From NCBI GenBank assembly GCA_036824005.1, contig DAITBA010000020.1, positions 1 to 64,000 of the forward strand: a DNA stretch of 64,000 nucleotides, in the 5' to 3' direction. Under the pieces are notes generated by a model. It ran no database searches and was not told where the DNA came from. It saw only the letters and a list, made by a program, of their open reading frames with translations. Below, piece by piece: positions 17,205 to 25,456 of the stretch; the first letter of the stretch is position 1, and every line of letters begins with the position of its first letter. This stretch comes from DAITBA01 sp036824005 (lineage in GTDB: Bacteria; Pseudomonadota; Gammaproteobacteria; Burkholderiales; Rhodocyclaceae). Both the position numbers and the translations under genes were made by a program.

Positions 17205-18434
17205 CTAGAAGGTGATCTGCGCGCCAGCAAGAATGACATTTGCCTTGTACTGGTTGTCGGCAAAGTTCGAGTCGCGGCGCTCGTCGGTATATGACAAACT
17301 GAACTGCAAGCCCCGAAGCGCCCTGTACAAGGCAGCGATTGTCGCAGTGCGGACCTTGTCTTCGCGCTGAGCGTTACCTAGCAATGCAACGCCGACGTCG
17401 GCGCGGAAGTCACGCTTTGCTCGCTCGAGTCGACCTTCAACATTAATTTTCGGTGTCGCAGCCCATATCACGGCTGCACCGAGCGCGCGCGTAATCAACG
17501 ACGTTGGATTCACATCGTCGACCGAACTCAATTCGCGCCGCGCGCTGAGATTGAGAGTCAGCCTCGGGTCGATTATCCAATCGTAGCTGAGCTTCGCCGT
17601 CGGCGTGCTGAAGTCACGCTCAGGCACATCATCGTAGCTTCGCTCCGACCGCCCGACATATCCGGACAGCGTACTCGCGGCCGTGACCTTCCACGACCCA
17701 ACTACAAGGACTTCGTCCTGGACAAAACTGTTGTCCACCAACCTCCCGTTCACATCCTGCCGATTGGGATATGTTGAATCGGTTCGCCTGACACGCAATC
17801 CAAGCTCGTTACCGTTTGGCCGCTTGTGCTGCAGCCCCACCTCAACGATATCGTTGCGGTTATCGGCGTCCACCAATACCTGCGATGAATTGTTGCTTCG
17901 CACGTGCCCTACGGCACCGCCAACACCCCACTCAGGATGAAACCAGTAGTAGCCAGACGCAGATCCGCGGGAGTATGTGCCTAAATTTCGGACGGGGCGG
18001 CGGAAATCCGTGAAACCTGTGAGTGTTTTGTTGTGCTCCAATATCACGTCACCGCGAAACCGGTTGCCCAGTTCCCAAAGCCACTTACCGGATGACGTAT
18101 ACGCATCGTGGCTCAAAAACGAGAATCTATCGTACCGCAAGTGCGCCAACCCGACGTCTACAAGGAACCGTTGCCGACTCACGGGCAGATCAACCTTTAA
18201 GATCGCTTCAGTACGGCTGATCGTGTCTGACCTGTCGCTGGTACCCAGGAGCGTCTGCGTGTCCGCACCATCCGACAAGCGGAATAGATTGCTGTCGCGG
18301 ATAAACGACTGCCCAAGCACCAAGCTTGCCACGTCCCCCTCTCCGGCTGAGGCGTTTCCGACAAATAAAAGGCCACAAGCGAGAACCGAAGCCCGCAGCG
18401 CAAACGGACAAGAGCCCTGTAGTGTATCGATCAT
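17205..18434 (-). CDS. epsL: EpsL-type outer-membrane beta-barrel protein
   Basis: This exported protein of 409 residues has an N-terminal signal peptide (cleavage near residue 30, after NASA). The rest is built of alternating short strands rich in aromatic and charged residues and ends in an aromatic residue (GAQITF), as outer-membrane barrels do. It resembles the EpsL family tied to exosortase-B exopolysaccharide loci, thought to help the polymer cross the outer membrane. It is the first minus-strand gene of the locus and is divergent from epsB, so the 130-bp gap between them probably controls both. Confidence 0.78.
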   Translation of the reverse strand: MIDTLQGSCPFALRASVLACGLLFVGNASAGEGDVASLVLGQSFIRDSNLFRLSDGADTQTLLGTSDRSDTISRTEAILKVDLPVSRQRFLVDVGLAHLRYDRFSFLSHDAYTSSGKWLWELGNRFRGDVILEHNKTLTGFTDFRRPVRNLGTYSRGSASGYYWFHPEWGVGGAVGHVRSNNSSQVLVDADNRNDIVEVGLQHKRPNGNELGLRVRRTDSTYPNRQDVNGRLVDNSFVQDEVLVVGSWKVTAASTLSGYVGRSERSYDDVPERDFSTPTAKLSYDWIIDPRLTLNLSARRELSSVDDVNPTSLITRALGAAVIWAATPKINVEGRLERAKRDFRADVGVALLGNAQREDKVRTATIAALYRALRGLQFSLSYTDERRDSNFADNQYKANVILAGAQITF

Positions 18435-18564
18435 AGTGTCCCAATCTTAACAGAACCATCCTCCGACGTAGGTACAAGCCGTCCCTACGTGAATTAGTTC
18501 CATTCTCCCATTCGGATCGTTTTGGTTATATATTAGAGATAGAGGTCAGGTATATCTTACAACT
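18435..18564. promoter_or_regulatory. Divergent intergenic region between epsL and epsB
   Basis: This 130-bp gap is AT-rich compared with its surroundings, especially 18520-18560. It contains TATATT at 18529-18534, about 30 bases before the epsB ATG, which could be a -10 box, but no good -35 lies at the right distance. epsB also lacks a clear ribosome site; the nearest AGG is 14 bases upstream. It must hold the promoters of both epsB and the epsL run unless internal ones exist. Confidence 0.4.
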
Positions 18565-19959
18565 ATGTTTGCTGTTCTCGATCAACAACAAAATATACTC
18601 AAGGTCCGTCTTAGCTTGACGTCCCTAATTGGGATGCTGCTGGACCCGGTGCTGCTCGTCGGATCGCTCGTCGTAGTCATGATCTACTATGGCGAACGCT
18701 TCAGCGCCCCCTATCTTATTTTATCAGCGATTGTGTTCCTGCTGACATTTCCGGGGAAGTCCCAACTCGGGGCGTCCTTGGGTGAGATGTATCGGGATCT
18801 ATTACTCGGATGGGCGCTGCTGTTCGTTGTCCTGATGTTCTTCGGGTACGTCAGCAACTATCTCGGAGTCTTTCCCAAGCGTGTGTTGTTCGCCTGGTTT
18901 GTCGCGGCGCCCGCCAGCCTAATTGGCGGGCACCATATCATGCGCCTGCTCATTCCGAGAGTAATTGCGCTAGGCAGCAATCAGCGCAAGGCAATTGTCG
19001 TTGGGGCAAACGAGCTGGGACTGAAATTGGCAAAACAGATTCGAAGCAACCCCTACCTCGGCATCCAAGTTGTGGGATTCTTTGACGACCGCCAAGAGGC
19101 GCGCCTCGGCAACGTCGGGGACAATACACTACTCGGACCGATGAAAGATCTGGGCGGCTTTGCCAAGCAGCGGGGCATTGATCAGATTTACCTTGCTCTT
19201 CCGATGGCGTCCCAGCCACGCATCCTGCAAGTTCTGGACGATCTTCGCGATACCACCGCATCGATTTATTTCGTCCCGGATATCTTCGTCACAGATCTGA
19301 TCCAGGCGCGGGTCGACGATTTGAACGGGATGCCTGTAGTAGCAGTATGCGAAACGCCGTTTACTGGCGTCAACGGGATGATCAAGCGGACAAGCGACGT
19401 TATATTGTCCGTATTGATTCTCATACTCATCTCCCCGATCCTTGCTGCGGTTGCCTGGGGCGTAAAGATGAGCTCCCCCGGCCCGATACTATTCAGGCAA
19501 CGTCGCTACGGCCTTGATGGCAAAGAGATAACCGTCTACAAGTTCCGGTCCATGACCGTCTGCGAGGACGGCCCGGATGTCCCCCAGGCGCGACGTAATG
19601 ACCCGCGTATCACCCCATTCGGTGCGTTCATCCGCAAGACGTCATTGGATGAGCTGCCCCAGTTTTTCAATGTCCTGCAGGGCCGCATGAGCATTGTGGG
19701 TCCGCGCCCGCATGCCGTGGCCCACAATGAAACCTACCGCAAGCTCATCAAGGGATACATGGTTCGGCACAAGGTCAAACCAGGGATTACCGGCTGGGCC
19801 CAGGTCAATGGATATCGCGGCGAAACCGAGACCCTCGACAAGATGAAGGCCCGCATCGACTACGATCTTGCCTATCTGCGGAACTGGTCGCTTCGACTTG
19901 ATCTATTGATCATATTAAAGACGGCTCTGATGGTCTTGGGTGATCGCAAGGCTTACTAA
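18565..19959 (+). CDS. epsB: Undecaprenyl-phosphate sugar-1-phosphate transferase (WcaJ/EpsB type)
   Basis: This membrane enzyme of 464 residues starts repeat-unit synthesis by transferring a hexose-1-phosphate, usually glucose, from UDP-sugar to undecaprenyl phosphate. The N-terminal half has four to five hydrophobic helices and a Rossmann-like segment (AIVVGANELGLKLAKQI). The C-terminal bacterial sugar-transferase domain has KRTSDVILSV, SSPGPILFRQRRYGLDG, YKFRSM, RKTSLDELPQFFNVLQG and KPGITGWAQVNGYRGETETLDKM motifs. It is the only plus-strand gene of the exopolysaccharide locus. Length and motifs match the full WcaJ type rather than the short catalytic-only forms. Confidence 0.94.
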   Translation: MFAVLDQQQNILKVRLSLTSLIGMLLDPVLLVGSLVVVMIYYGERFSAPYLILSAIVFLLTFPGKSQLGASLGEMYRDLLLGWALLFVVLMFFGYVSNYLGVFPKRVLFAWFVAAPASLIGGHHIMRLLIPRVIALGSNQRKAIVVGANELGLKLAKQIRSNPYLGIQVVGFFDDRQEARLGNVGDNTLLGPMKDLGGFAKQRGIDQIYLALPMASQPRILQVLDDLRDTTASIYFVPDIFVTDLIQARVDDLNGMPVVAVCETPFTGVNGMIKRTSDVILSVLILILISPILAAVAWGVKMSSPGPILFRQRRYGLDGKEITVYKFRSMTVCEDGPDVPQARRNDPRITPFGAFIRKTSLDELPQFFNVLQGRMSIVGPRPHAVAHNETYRKLIKGYMVRHKVKPGITGWAQVNGYRGETETLDKMKARIDYDLAYLRNWSLRLDLLIILKTALMVLGDRKAY

Positions 19960-20115
19960 CGCCGCTTCGTTAGGAGGCAGGGCGAGGCGTTCGTTGCGTC
20001 GATATTGAATCGCGTCAGCGCGGAAAGATGACTGCCGTCCGAACGCCGCGTTCGGGCGTGTCGGAAACGCAAACCCTTCGGACGCGATTCAGCTCTGAGC
20101 AGGAGTCAATAACAA

Positions 20116-20883
20116 GTGACAATCAAACCTGCCATCGTGACGGCCACAAGTGGTGCGCTTCTTTTGGGCCTCGTCACAGCTACCTGGGCCGCTGGCGATC
20201 CCCCATGTGGCGATCTACTCCCCGTGGAAAGCGAGCAGGCGCCCGCTCCTAACCCATACGCGCTTAACCTTCCTGACGCCAGCCAATTCCGCCTGCGGCC
20301 CAATGGTGCCGTTCCGGCTCTGACAAACCGCGAACCCAAGACAACCAATGTCTTGTCCAAGCGGCCATTCGCGTCCGAGATCCTGCGTGCCGCAGACGCG
20401 TACAAGATTGACGCCGAACTGATACATGCCGTGATCGCTGTCGAATCCGGATACGACCCCAAAGCCGTATCCCCGAAAGGGGCACGCGGGTTGATGCAGC
20501 TCATGCCCGACACCGCCAGACGCTATGGTCTCAAAGACCTGCGCCGCCCCGACTGCAATATTCGAGTCGGCACAGCATATCTCAAGGACCTGCTCGTCCA
20601 GTTTGGCGACGACGTCAAACTGGCACTCGCGGCCTACAACGCGGGCGAGAACGCGGTTGTTCGGTACGGGAACCGAATCCCCCCGTATCGGGAGACGCTC
20701 CAGTACGTGCCCAAGGTGGTCAGCCTGTACTCGCAGCTCAAACCGTCGCGGCCCGCGCTCGGTACGCAGCCGCAGCGCACGAAGTACTTGCTTCCGAGCC
20801 TTGGGACTTTGGACAGCATGGAACGTGGTGTTCACGACTCGAATCCGGATCAGCTCTCCCAACGCGTGGATACCAGCCCGTAA
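20116..20883 (+). CDS. Lytic transglycosylase with SLT domain
   Basis: This exported murein-cleaving enzyme of 255 residues has a signal peptide (residues 1-26, ending TWAA) and a Pro-rich linker. The soluble lytic transglycosylase domain runs from about 85 to 200, with the catalytic Glu at 110 (AVESGYDPKAVSPKGARGLMQLMP) and the usual AAYNAGENAV. The start is a GTG with AGGAG ten bases upstream. It is the first gene after epsB and reads the same way, so it might be cotranscribed and open the wall for export machinery, or be a general cell-wall enzyme. It ends shortly before two tRNA genes on the other strand. Confidence 0.9.
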   Translation: MTIKPAIVTATSGALLLGLVTATWAAGDPPCGDLLPVESEQAPAPNPYALNLPDASQFRLRPNGAVPALTNREPKTTNVLSKRPFASEILRAADAYKIDAELIHAVIAVESGYDPKAVSPKGARGLMQLMPDTARRYGLKDLRRPDCNIRVGTAYLKDLLVQFGDDVKLALAAYNAGENAVVRYGNRIPPYRETLQYVPKVVSLYSQLKPSRPALGTQPQRTKYLLPSLGTLDSMERGVHDSNPDQLSQRVDTSP

Positions 20884-20930
20884 CGGACTCGCGGCCGTGA
20901 GCTGACCAGTCAGCCTGCGGAGCGGCGAAT

Positions 20931-20960
20931 GAAAAAGGGCTTGCATCGCTGCAAGCCCTT
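20931..20960 (-). terminator. Rho-independent terminator after tRNA-Arg
   Basis: A perfect 11-bp stem (20935-20945 with 20950-20960) closed by a TCGC loop is followed on the minus strand by TTTTTC. It lies eight bases past the tRNA-Arg 3' end. On the plus strand it is followed by CGTATTTTT, so it may also stop the transglycosylase transcript. Confidence 0.85.
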
Positions 20961-20968
20961 CGTATTTT

Positions 20969-21045
20969 TGGCGCGCCCGGCAGGATTTGAACCCACGACC
21001 CCTTGGTTCGTAGCCAAGTACTCTATCCAACTGAGCTACGGGCGC
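20969..21045 (-). tRNA. tRNA-Arg (anticodon ACG)
   Basis: The 77-base cloverleaf has acceptor pair GCGCCCG/CGGGCGC, anticodon stem CTTGG/CCAAG with loop CTACGAA, a T loop TTCAAAT and encoded CCA. It follows tRNA-Ser by 20 bases on the same strand and is closed by a strong terminator. Confidence 0.97.
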
Positions 21046-21065
21046 TCATGTGCAGTGTACCAAAC

Positions 21066-21158
21066 TGGCGGAGAGAGAGGGATTCGAACCCTCGATACAG
21101 GTTTTGCCCGTATACTCCCTTAGCAGGGGAGCGCCTTCGACCTCTCGGCCATCTCTCC
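21066..21158 (-). tRNA. tRNA-Ser (anticodon GCT)
   Basis: The 93-base class II tRNA has acceptor pair GGAGAGA/TCTCTCC, anticodon stem CTCCC/GGGAG with loop CTGCTAA, a long variable arm and encoded CCA. It lies 50 bases downstream of lysC and just upstream of tRNA-Arg, and both may share a promoter. Confidence 0.97.
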
Positions 21159-21208
21159 GAAAAAGGTTGCGAATCATACCGCCTCCGCTCAGCGCGGTCA
21201 AACCGCCG

Positions 21209-22441
21209 CTAAGCGCTGACCTGGTCCAGATCGAACGCCTTGTGCAATACGCGCACAGCGAGTTCAAGATACTTCTCGTCAATGACAACGGAAATCTTGA
21301 TCTCCGATGTCGATATCATCTGAAGATTGATTCCCTCCTCGGCCAGCGTGCGGAACATCTTGCTCGCGATGCCGACATGCGAACGCATGCCAACACCGAC
21401 CACTGAGACTTTTGCGATCCTGGTGTCGCCGGTGATCTCGCGCGCGCCGATGTGTGGCTTGACGGTTTCATTAAGCAGCTTCAGTGCGCGGTTGAACTCG
21501 TTCCGATTGACAGTAAAGGAGAAGTCCGTCATGCCGTCGTGGCCAATGTTCTGGATGATCATGTCCACATCGATGTTGGCTTCGGCGATCGGGCCCAGAA
21601 TCTGGTACGCGATGCCAGGACGATCGGGGACTCCGATAACGGTGAGTTTGGCCTCGTCGCGGTTGAAGGCAATGCCGGAAATAATCGGCTGTTCCATCTT
21701 GATGTCATCCTCGAATGTAATAAGCGTGCCCTCGCCCCCGTCCTGAAAGCTGGACAGCACGCGCAGCTTGACCTTGTACTTGCCTGCAAATTCCACAGAC
21801 CGGATCTGCAGCACCTTCGAACCCAGGCTGGCCATCTCCAGCATTTCCTCGAAGGTAACAGTCTTGAGTCGCCGGGCTTCCGGCACAATGCGCGGATCTG
21901 TTGTGTAGACGCCATCGACATCGGTATAGATCTGGCATTCGTCTGCTCGCAGCGCCGCCGCAAGGGCCACGCCGGTCGTATCCGAACCGCCTCGCCCTAG
22001 CGTAGTGATGTTTCCACCTTCGTCAATGCCCTGGAATCCGGCCACAACGACGACGTAGCCAGCGTCCAGGTCCGCGCGCACGCGCTCTTCGTCGATCTGC
22101 ACGATGCGCGCCTTCGTATATGCGTTGTCGGTGAGGATGCGCACCTGCGCTCCGGTATAGCTCTTCGCTTTTATCCCGATATCGAGCAGCGCCATCGAGA
22201 GCAACCCGATCGTGACCTGCTCGCCGGTCGAAACCATGACGTCGAGCTCACGCGGATCGGGATTGGTCTGCATTTCCTTAGCAAGCGCAATGAGCCGATT
22301 TGTCTCGCCACTCATGGCGGAAACCACAACAACAAGCTGATCGCCCGCCTCCCTGAACCGTGCGACGCGACGCGCAACATTCTTGATCCGGTCTGGGCTG
22401 CCGACGGAGGTGCCACCGTACTTCTGAACGATCAATGCCAT
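21209..22441 (-). CDS. lysC: Aspartate kinase
   Basis: This enzyme phosphorylates aspartate, the first step to lysine, threonine, methionine and diaminopimelate. The 410-residue protein starts MALIVQKYGGTSVGS, with the kinase domain containing TLGRGGSDTTGVALAAAL and two C-terminal ACT domains from about residue 265 that bind the feedback effector. The frame is open 39 codons further upstream, but the ATG at 22441 gives the invariant N-terminus. It is monofunctional, with no homoserine dehydrogenase part. dapA, another gene of the same pathway, lies about 10 kb away. Confidence 0.97.
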   Translation of the reverse strand: MALIVQKYGGTSVGSPDRIKNVARRVARFREAGDQLVVVVSAMSGETNRLIALAKEMQTNPDPRELDVMVSTGEQVTIGLLSMALLDIGIKAKSYTGAQVRILTDNAYTKARIVQIDEERVRADLDAGYVVVVAGFQGIDEGGNITTLGRGGSDTTGVALAAALRADECQIYTDVDGVYTTDPRIVPEARRLKTVTFEEMLEMASLGSKVLQIRSVEFAGKYKVKLRVLSSFQDGGEGTLITFEDDIKMEQPIISGIAFNRDEAKLTVIGVPDRPGIAYQILGPIAEANIDVDMIIQNIGHDGMTDFSFTVNRNEFNRALKLLNETVKPHIGAREITGDTRIAKVSVVGVGMRSHVGIASKMFRTLAEEGINLQMISTSEIKISVVIDEKYLELAVRVLHKAFDLDQVSA

Positions 22442-22587
22442 GTTCTCTAAAGTGTTGAGAAAAGTCGTTATTTTAGCCCAATTCGCTGACTTCAGTTGGA
22501 CAGGTAGCGCGCTCATGCACGGCGCCGGCACGCGCGCGGCGTTGCACGATCGTGACACAATCGCGCTCTAGAACCCCACAAACCGCG

Positions 22588-22617
22588 TTGTATGTTATGC
22601 GGGTATTGTTCTATACT
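22588..22617 (+). promoter_or_regulatory. Sigma70-like promoter for the HTH gene
   Basis: A TTGTAT (22588-22593) and a TATACT (22612-22617) are separated by 18 bases, in the right direction and about 110 bases before the HTH start codon. Both boxes are good matches to the consensus. Confidence 0.5.
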
Positions 22618-22726
22618 TCGCGAACCTGCGGCATTTACTGCGGGGGGTAGGAAGCAAGGCAGCGCAATTGCAATCAAATTGGGTCGTACGTAACCTCAAA
22701 TTCAAGGACAACACAAGGACAGAGAC

Positions 22727-23017
22727 ATGAAAGCCACAGACAAAGTCGATCCGCGCGAAATCCGGCGCAAACTTGGCCTCAACCAATCCCAATTCTGGGC
22801 GAAGATTGGCGTCACCCAGAGCGGCGGATCCCGCTACGAGAGCGGACGAAACATGCCCCGACCGGTGCAGTCGCTGCTGCGACTGGTTCATGTCGAGCAG
22901 ATCGATCCGGCCAGGGTCAAACGCGAGGATTTCGAGGTGGTCGAGTACCTCAAGGCCAGCGACCCGGAGTTGTTCAAGAGCCTCAAGAAGGCGGCCCGGG
23001 CAAGACCAAAGAAGTAA
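22727..23017 (+). CDS. Small helix-turn-helix DNA-binding protein
   Basis: This 96-residue protein has an XRE/MqsA-like helix-turn-helix at about residues 9-45 (EIRRKLGLNQSQFWAKIGVTQSGGSRYESGRNMP), followed by a short helical tail and a basic C-terminus (KKAARARPKK). It is a likely transcription regulator with no sensor domain. A ribosome site AAGGAC precedes the ATG by seven bases, and a clear terminator follows. It is monocistronic and divergent from lysC. Targets are unknown; no toxin partner lies next to it, so an antitoxin role is unlikely. Confidence 0.8.
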   Translation: MKATDKVDPREIRRKLGLNQSQFWAKIGVTQSGGSRYESGRNMPRPVQSLLRLVHVEQIDPARVKREDFEVVEYLKASDPELFKSLKKAARARPKK

Positions 23018-23046
23018 GTTCGCTCGACGCTCATCGGTTTCGAGCT

Positions 23047-23901
23047 TCAGGGACTGACGCGAACCGTCAGTCCCGCGGTTTTTATTTTCTCTGCCACCGC
23101 CTCAATCGAAGCCGGGGACAGGCGTGCCAGCCGCGGCGCTTCCGGCTGCAGCGACGGACGGGCAATGCCGTAGAGCAGCACGCCCCGGATGCTGGGAATC
23201 CCGACCGCCTCCAGCAGATCGAGATACGCCGATATTTCGGCATCGCTCGGCCCCGCTCCATCGAGCAGAAAGACGCAGGTCTGCACCCAGGTCGGACATA
23301 TTTCGGCACAGCGACGCAGATTGCGGATCACCTGCGCTGGCTTGAGCGTGACACCGTTGATGCGTGCGATACCATCCGCCGTTCCCGCATCGACCTTGAA
23401 CCACACTTCACCACCACACCGATCGAGCGCCGCCAACGCCCGCTGCACGTAGGCACGACCGACAAGGCTGCCGTTGGTGATCAGGCGCAAGGGAATTTCG
23501 GTTCCCAGACCGAAGTGCCGTTTCACGTCGCATATCCGCTCTATCGCGTCGGCCAGTTCTTTTGCACTGGTCGGCTCGCCGTTGCCGGAAATTGCGAAAT
23601 CCGCAACCCTGCGGCTGTCCTCGGGAACCCGCTGCGCCAGAAAGTCGCCCCGCAGTACGTTCCCCACCATGCCCCGGAGTTCCTTTTCAAGCAAGCCAAG
23701 GTCAATGACCGGCGCAGCGCCCTTCGTAAGATTTGGCACCTGGCAATAGATGCACCGCCAGTTGCAGGCGTTGTTCGGATTCAGATTGATGCCGATGGAT
23801 ACGCCCCCCGCCCGCCGGGAGACCACGGGATAGACGTAGCGCAAGCCAGCACTGTCCCGGCTGTGGTCAGTGGCATCGAGCTGTCGCAAGGATTCGGTCA
23901 T
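23047..23901 (-). CDS. Radical SAM protein of unknown function
   Basis: This 284-residue protein has the radical SAM iron-sulfur motif CxxxCxxC at Cys46, Cys50 and Cys53, followed by a GNGEPT motif near residue 107 that contacts SAM. No C-terminal extra cluster or known accessory domain is seen. It is divergent from queD with a gap of about 95 bases, but it is longer than and unlike QueE, so a queuosine role is not supported by its sequence. The family occurs widely in related bacteria as a conserved unknown. Its 3' end overlaps the terminator of the convergent HTH gene. Confidence 0.82.
   Translation of the reverse strand: MTESLRQLDATDHSRDSAGLRYVYPVVSRRAGGVSIGINLNPNNACNWRCIYCQVPNLTKGAAPVIDLGLLEKELRGMVGNVLRGDFLAQRVPEDSRRVADFAISGNGEPTSAKELADAIERICDVKRHFGLGTEIPLRLITNGSLVGRAYVQRALAALDRCGGEVWFKVDAGTADGIARINGVTLKPAQVIRNLRRCAEICPTWVQTCVFLLDGAGPSDAEISAYLDLLEAVGIPSIRGVLLYGIARPSLQPEAPRLARLSPASIEAVAEKIKTAGLTVRVSP
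23050..23088 (+). terminator. Rho-independent terminator of the HTH gene
   Basis: A perfect 10-bp stem (23050-23059 with 23065-23074) is followed by GCGG and a T-rich tail (23079-23088). It lies inside the last codons of the convergent radical SAM gene, so coding and terminator functions overlap. Confidence 0.8.
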
Positions 23902-23950
23902 TTCGCCCGCGTTGATATCGTGGCTCGCGCCGGGCCGGCGCCGAAGGCAA

Positions 23951-23959
23951 TGCTATAAT
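23951..23959 (+). promoter_or_regulatory. Extended -10 promoter for queD
   Basis: TGCTATAAT is a perfect extended -10 element (TGn plus TATAAT). No good -35 is present, as is common for this class. Transcription would start near 23966, about 30 bases before the queD ATG. Confidence 0.5.
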
Positions 23960-23996
23960 GCGCCGGCGTTTGCTCCCTCACAAGCCGCCACCTTTC

Positions 23997-24464
23997 ATGC
24001 GAATAACTCGACGCATCGAGTTCGACGCCGGCCACCGCATCCCCGATCATCGCAGCCAGTGCCGCCACTTGCATGGGCATCGCTACGCGCTGGAGGTCAC
24101 GCTGTCGGGCTCACCCATCGACCAGCCGGGCTCGTCGGACCAAGGCATGGTAATGGACTTCGCGGACGTAAAGGCATTGGCCATAGCTCATGTGGTTGCC
24201 GGCTGGGACCACGCCTTCCTGGTGTGGAAGGAAGACCGGGCCGTGCTGGAGCTGCTGGGCAGGCTGCCGAACCATAAGACCGTCGTGCTGGACTGCGTGC
24301 CCACCGCCGAGAATCTCGCGCTGACAGCGTTTCGCATCCTTGACCCGGTCTATCGCGACACCTACGGCAATGGCCTGAGGCTGGAACGGGTGCGCATCTT
24401 CGAAACTCCCAACTGCTGGGCGGACGCCGACCGGATGGACGTGGCACCGCGCCAAGAACGCTGA
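23997..24464 (+). CDS. queD: 6-carboxytetrahydropterin synthase
   Basis: This enzyme converts dihydroneopterin triphosphate to 6-carboxytetrahydropterin in the queuosine/7-deazaguanine pathway. The 155-residue protein starts MRITRRIEFDAGHRI, with zinc ligands His13, His26 and His28, the catalytic Cys22 and the TAENLA stretch near residue 105. An upstream in-frame ATG at 23958 would overlap the -10 box, so 23997 is chosen. queC, queE and queF are not in the window. Confidence 0.93.
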   Translation: MRITRRIEFDAGHRIPDHRSQCRHLHGHRYALEVTLSGSPIDQPGSSDQGMVMDFADVKALAIAHVVAGWDHAFLVWKEDRAVLELLGRLPNHKTVVLDCVPTAENLALTAFRILDPVYRDTYGNGLRLERVRIFETPNCWADADRMDVAPRQER

Positions 24465-24472
24465 CCGGTCAA

Positions 24473-24560
24473 TGGCGGAAGGGGTGGGATTCGAACCCAC
24501 GGATGGTCGCCCATCGCTGGTTTTCAAGACCAGTGCATTCAACCGCTCTGCCACCCTTCC
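24473..24560 (-). tRNA. tRNA-Ser (anticodon TGA)
   Basis: The 88-base class II tRNA has acceptor pair GGAAGGG/CCCTTCC (3' side on the genomic plus strand), anticodon stem CTGGT/ACCAG with loop CTTGAAA, a long variable arm and encoded CCA. It is convergent with queD, eight bases beyond its stop. Confidence 0.97.
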
Positions 24561-24717
24561 CACAGTCTCGTCGTGCCGGCACGCGGCGCCGCGATTCTAG
24601 CACGCCATGCATCAGGCCGTTTTCGGCTGCGGGCCGCCGACGCGCCAATCGGATTGAAACTTTCCGGCGCACACGTTAGTCTTACGACCGCTATCTTTGG
24701 CAACGATCGGAGGATTT

Positions 24718-25410
24718 ATGGAAACCCGGTACCAATATGCCGGCCAGAGTACGCCAACCATTGCCCTGGAGCAGAATCGGGTTCTGCGCAACACCTACCT
24801 GCTGCTCGCCTTGAGCATGGTGCCGACGGCGATCGGCGCCCTCGTGGGTGTACAGCTGAGGTTCTCGTTCCTGGCGGGTAGCCCATTCCTCGCCTTCATG
24901 TTGTTCCTTGGCGTGGCTTGGGGCTTCATGTGGGGGATCGAAAAGAACAAGAACAGCGGCTTGGGCGTCGTCCTGCTGCTCGCCTTCACTTTCTTCATGG
25001 GCTTGATGCTGAGCCGCATCTTGCAGGTCTCGCTTGGATTTAGCAACGGCGCCTCGCTGATCGCCCTCGCGGCCGGGGGAACAACGGCGATCTTTGTCAC
25101 CCTCGCGGGCATCGCCACCGTTACAAAGAAGGATTTCAGCGCCATCGGCAAGTTCCTGTTCGTCGGCGTTGTCGTCCTGCTGCTGGCGATCGTGGCCAAC
25201 ATCTTCTTCCAGATCCCGGCCCTCGCCCTGACCATTTCCGCCGTGGCCGTGCTTCTGTTCTCGGCCTACATCCTGTACGACGTGAGCCGCATCGTCACGG
25301 GCGGCGAAACCAACTACGTGTCGGCGACGCTGGCGCTTTACCTGGACATTTACAACGTTTTCGTCAGCCTGCTCAATCTGCTGCTCGCATTCACCGGCCA
25401 GCGCGAATAA
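24718..25410 (+). CDS. Bax inhibitor-1 (YccA/YbhL) family membrane protein
   Basis: This inner-membrane protein of 230 residues has seven hydrophobic helices and the family's C-terminal pattern (FSAYILYDVSRIVTGGETNYVSATLALYLDIYNVFVSLLNLL). Relatives include E. coli YccA, which modulates the FtsH protease, and YbhL. GGAGG lies six bases before the ATG at 24718, so this start is preferred over one seven codons upstream. It is monocistronic, with its own terminator. The exact role is not known. Confidence 0.9.
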   Translation: METRYQYAGQSTPTIALEQNRVLRNTYLLLALSMVPTAIGALVGVQLRFSFLAGSPFLAFMLFLGVAWGFMWGIEKNKNSGLGVVLLLAFTFFMGLMLSRILQVSLGFSNGASLIALAAGGTTAIFVTLAGIATVTKKDFSAIGKFLFVGVVVLLLAIVANIFFQIPALALTISAVAVLLFSAYILYDVSRIVTGGETNYVSATLALYLDIYNVFVSLLNLLLAFTGQRE

Positions 25411-25431
25411 GTGGCGCAGCAAATCTTCCGG

Positions 25432-25456
25432 AAAGGCGGCGCAAGCCGCCTTTTTT
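25432..25456 (+). terminator. Rho-independent terminator after the BI-1 gene
   Basis: A GC-rich 6-bp core stem (25435-25440 with 25445-25450, GCAA loop), extended by AAA/TTT, is followed by six T. Its T-run overlaps the stop codon of the convergent rlmD gene. Confidence 0.85.

Noticed and set aside
20969..21158. tRNA-Arg/tRNA-Ser as an integration site for the polysaccharide locus
   Set aside because: No integrase gene and no direct repeat of a tRNA 3' end was seen on the other side of the locus within the window.
22442..22726. Lysine riboswitch upstream of lysC
   Set aside because: I could not find the conserved core elements, and the gap is explained by the divergent HTH promoter and the lysC start.
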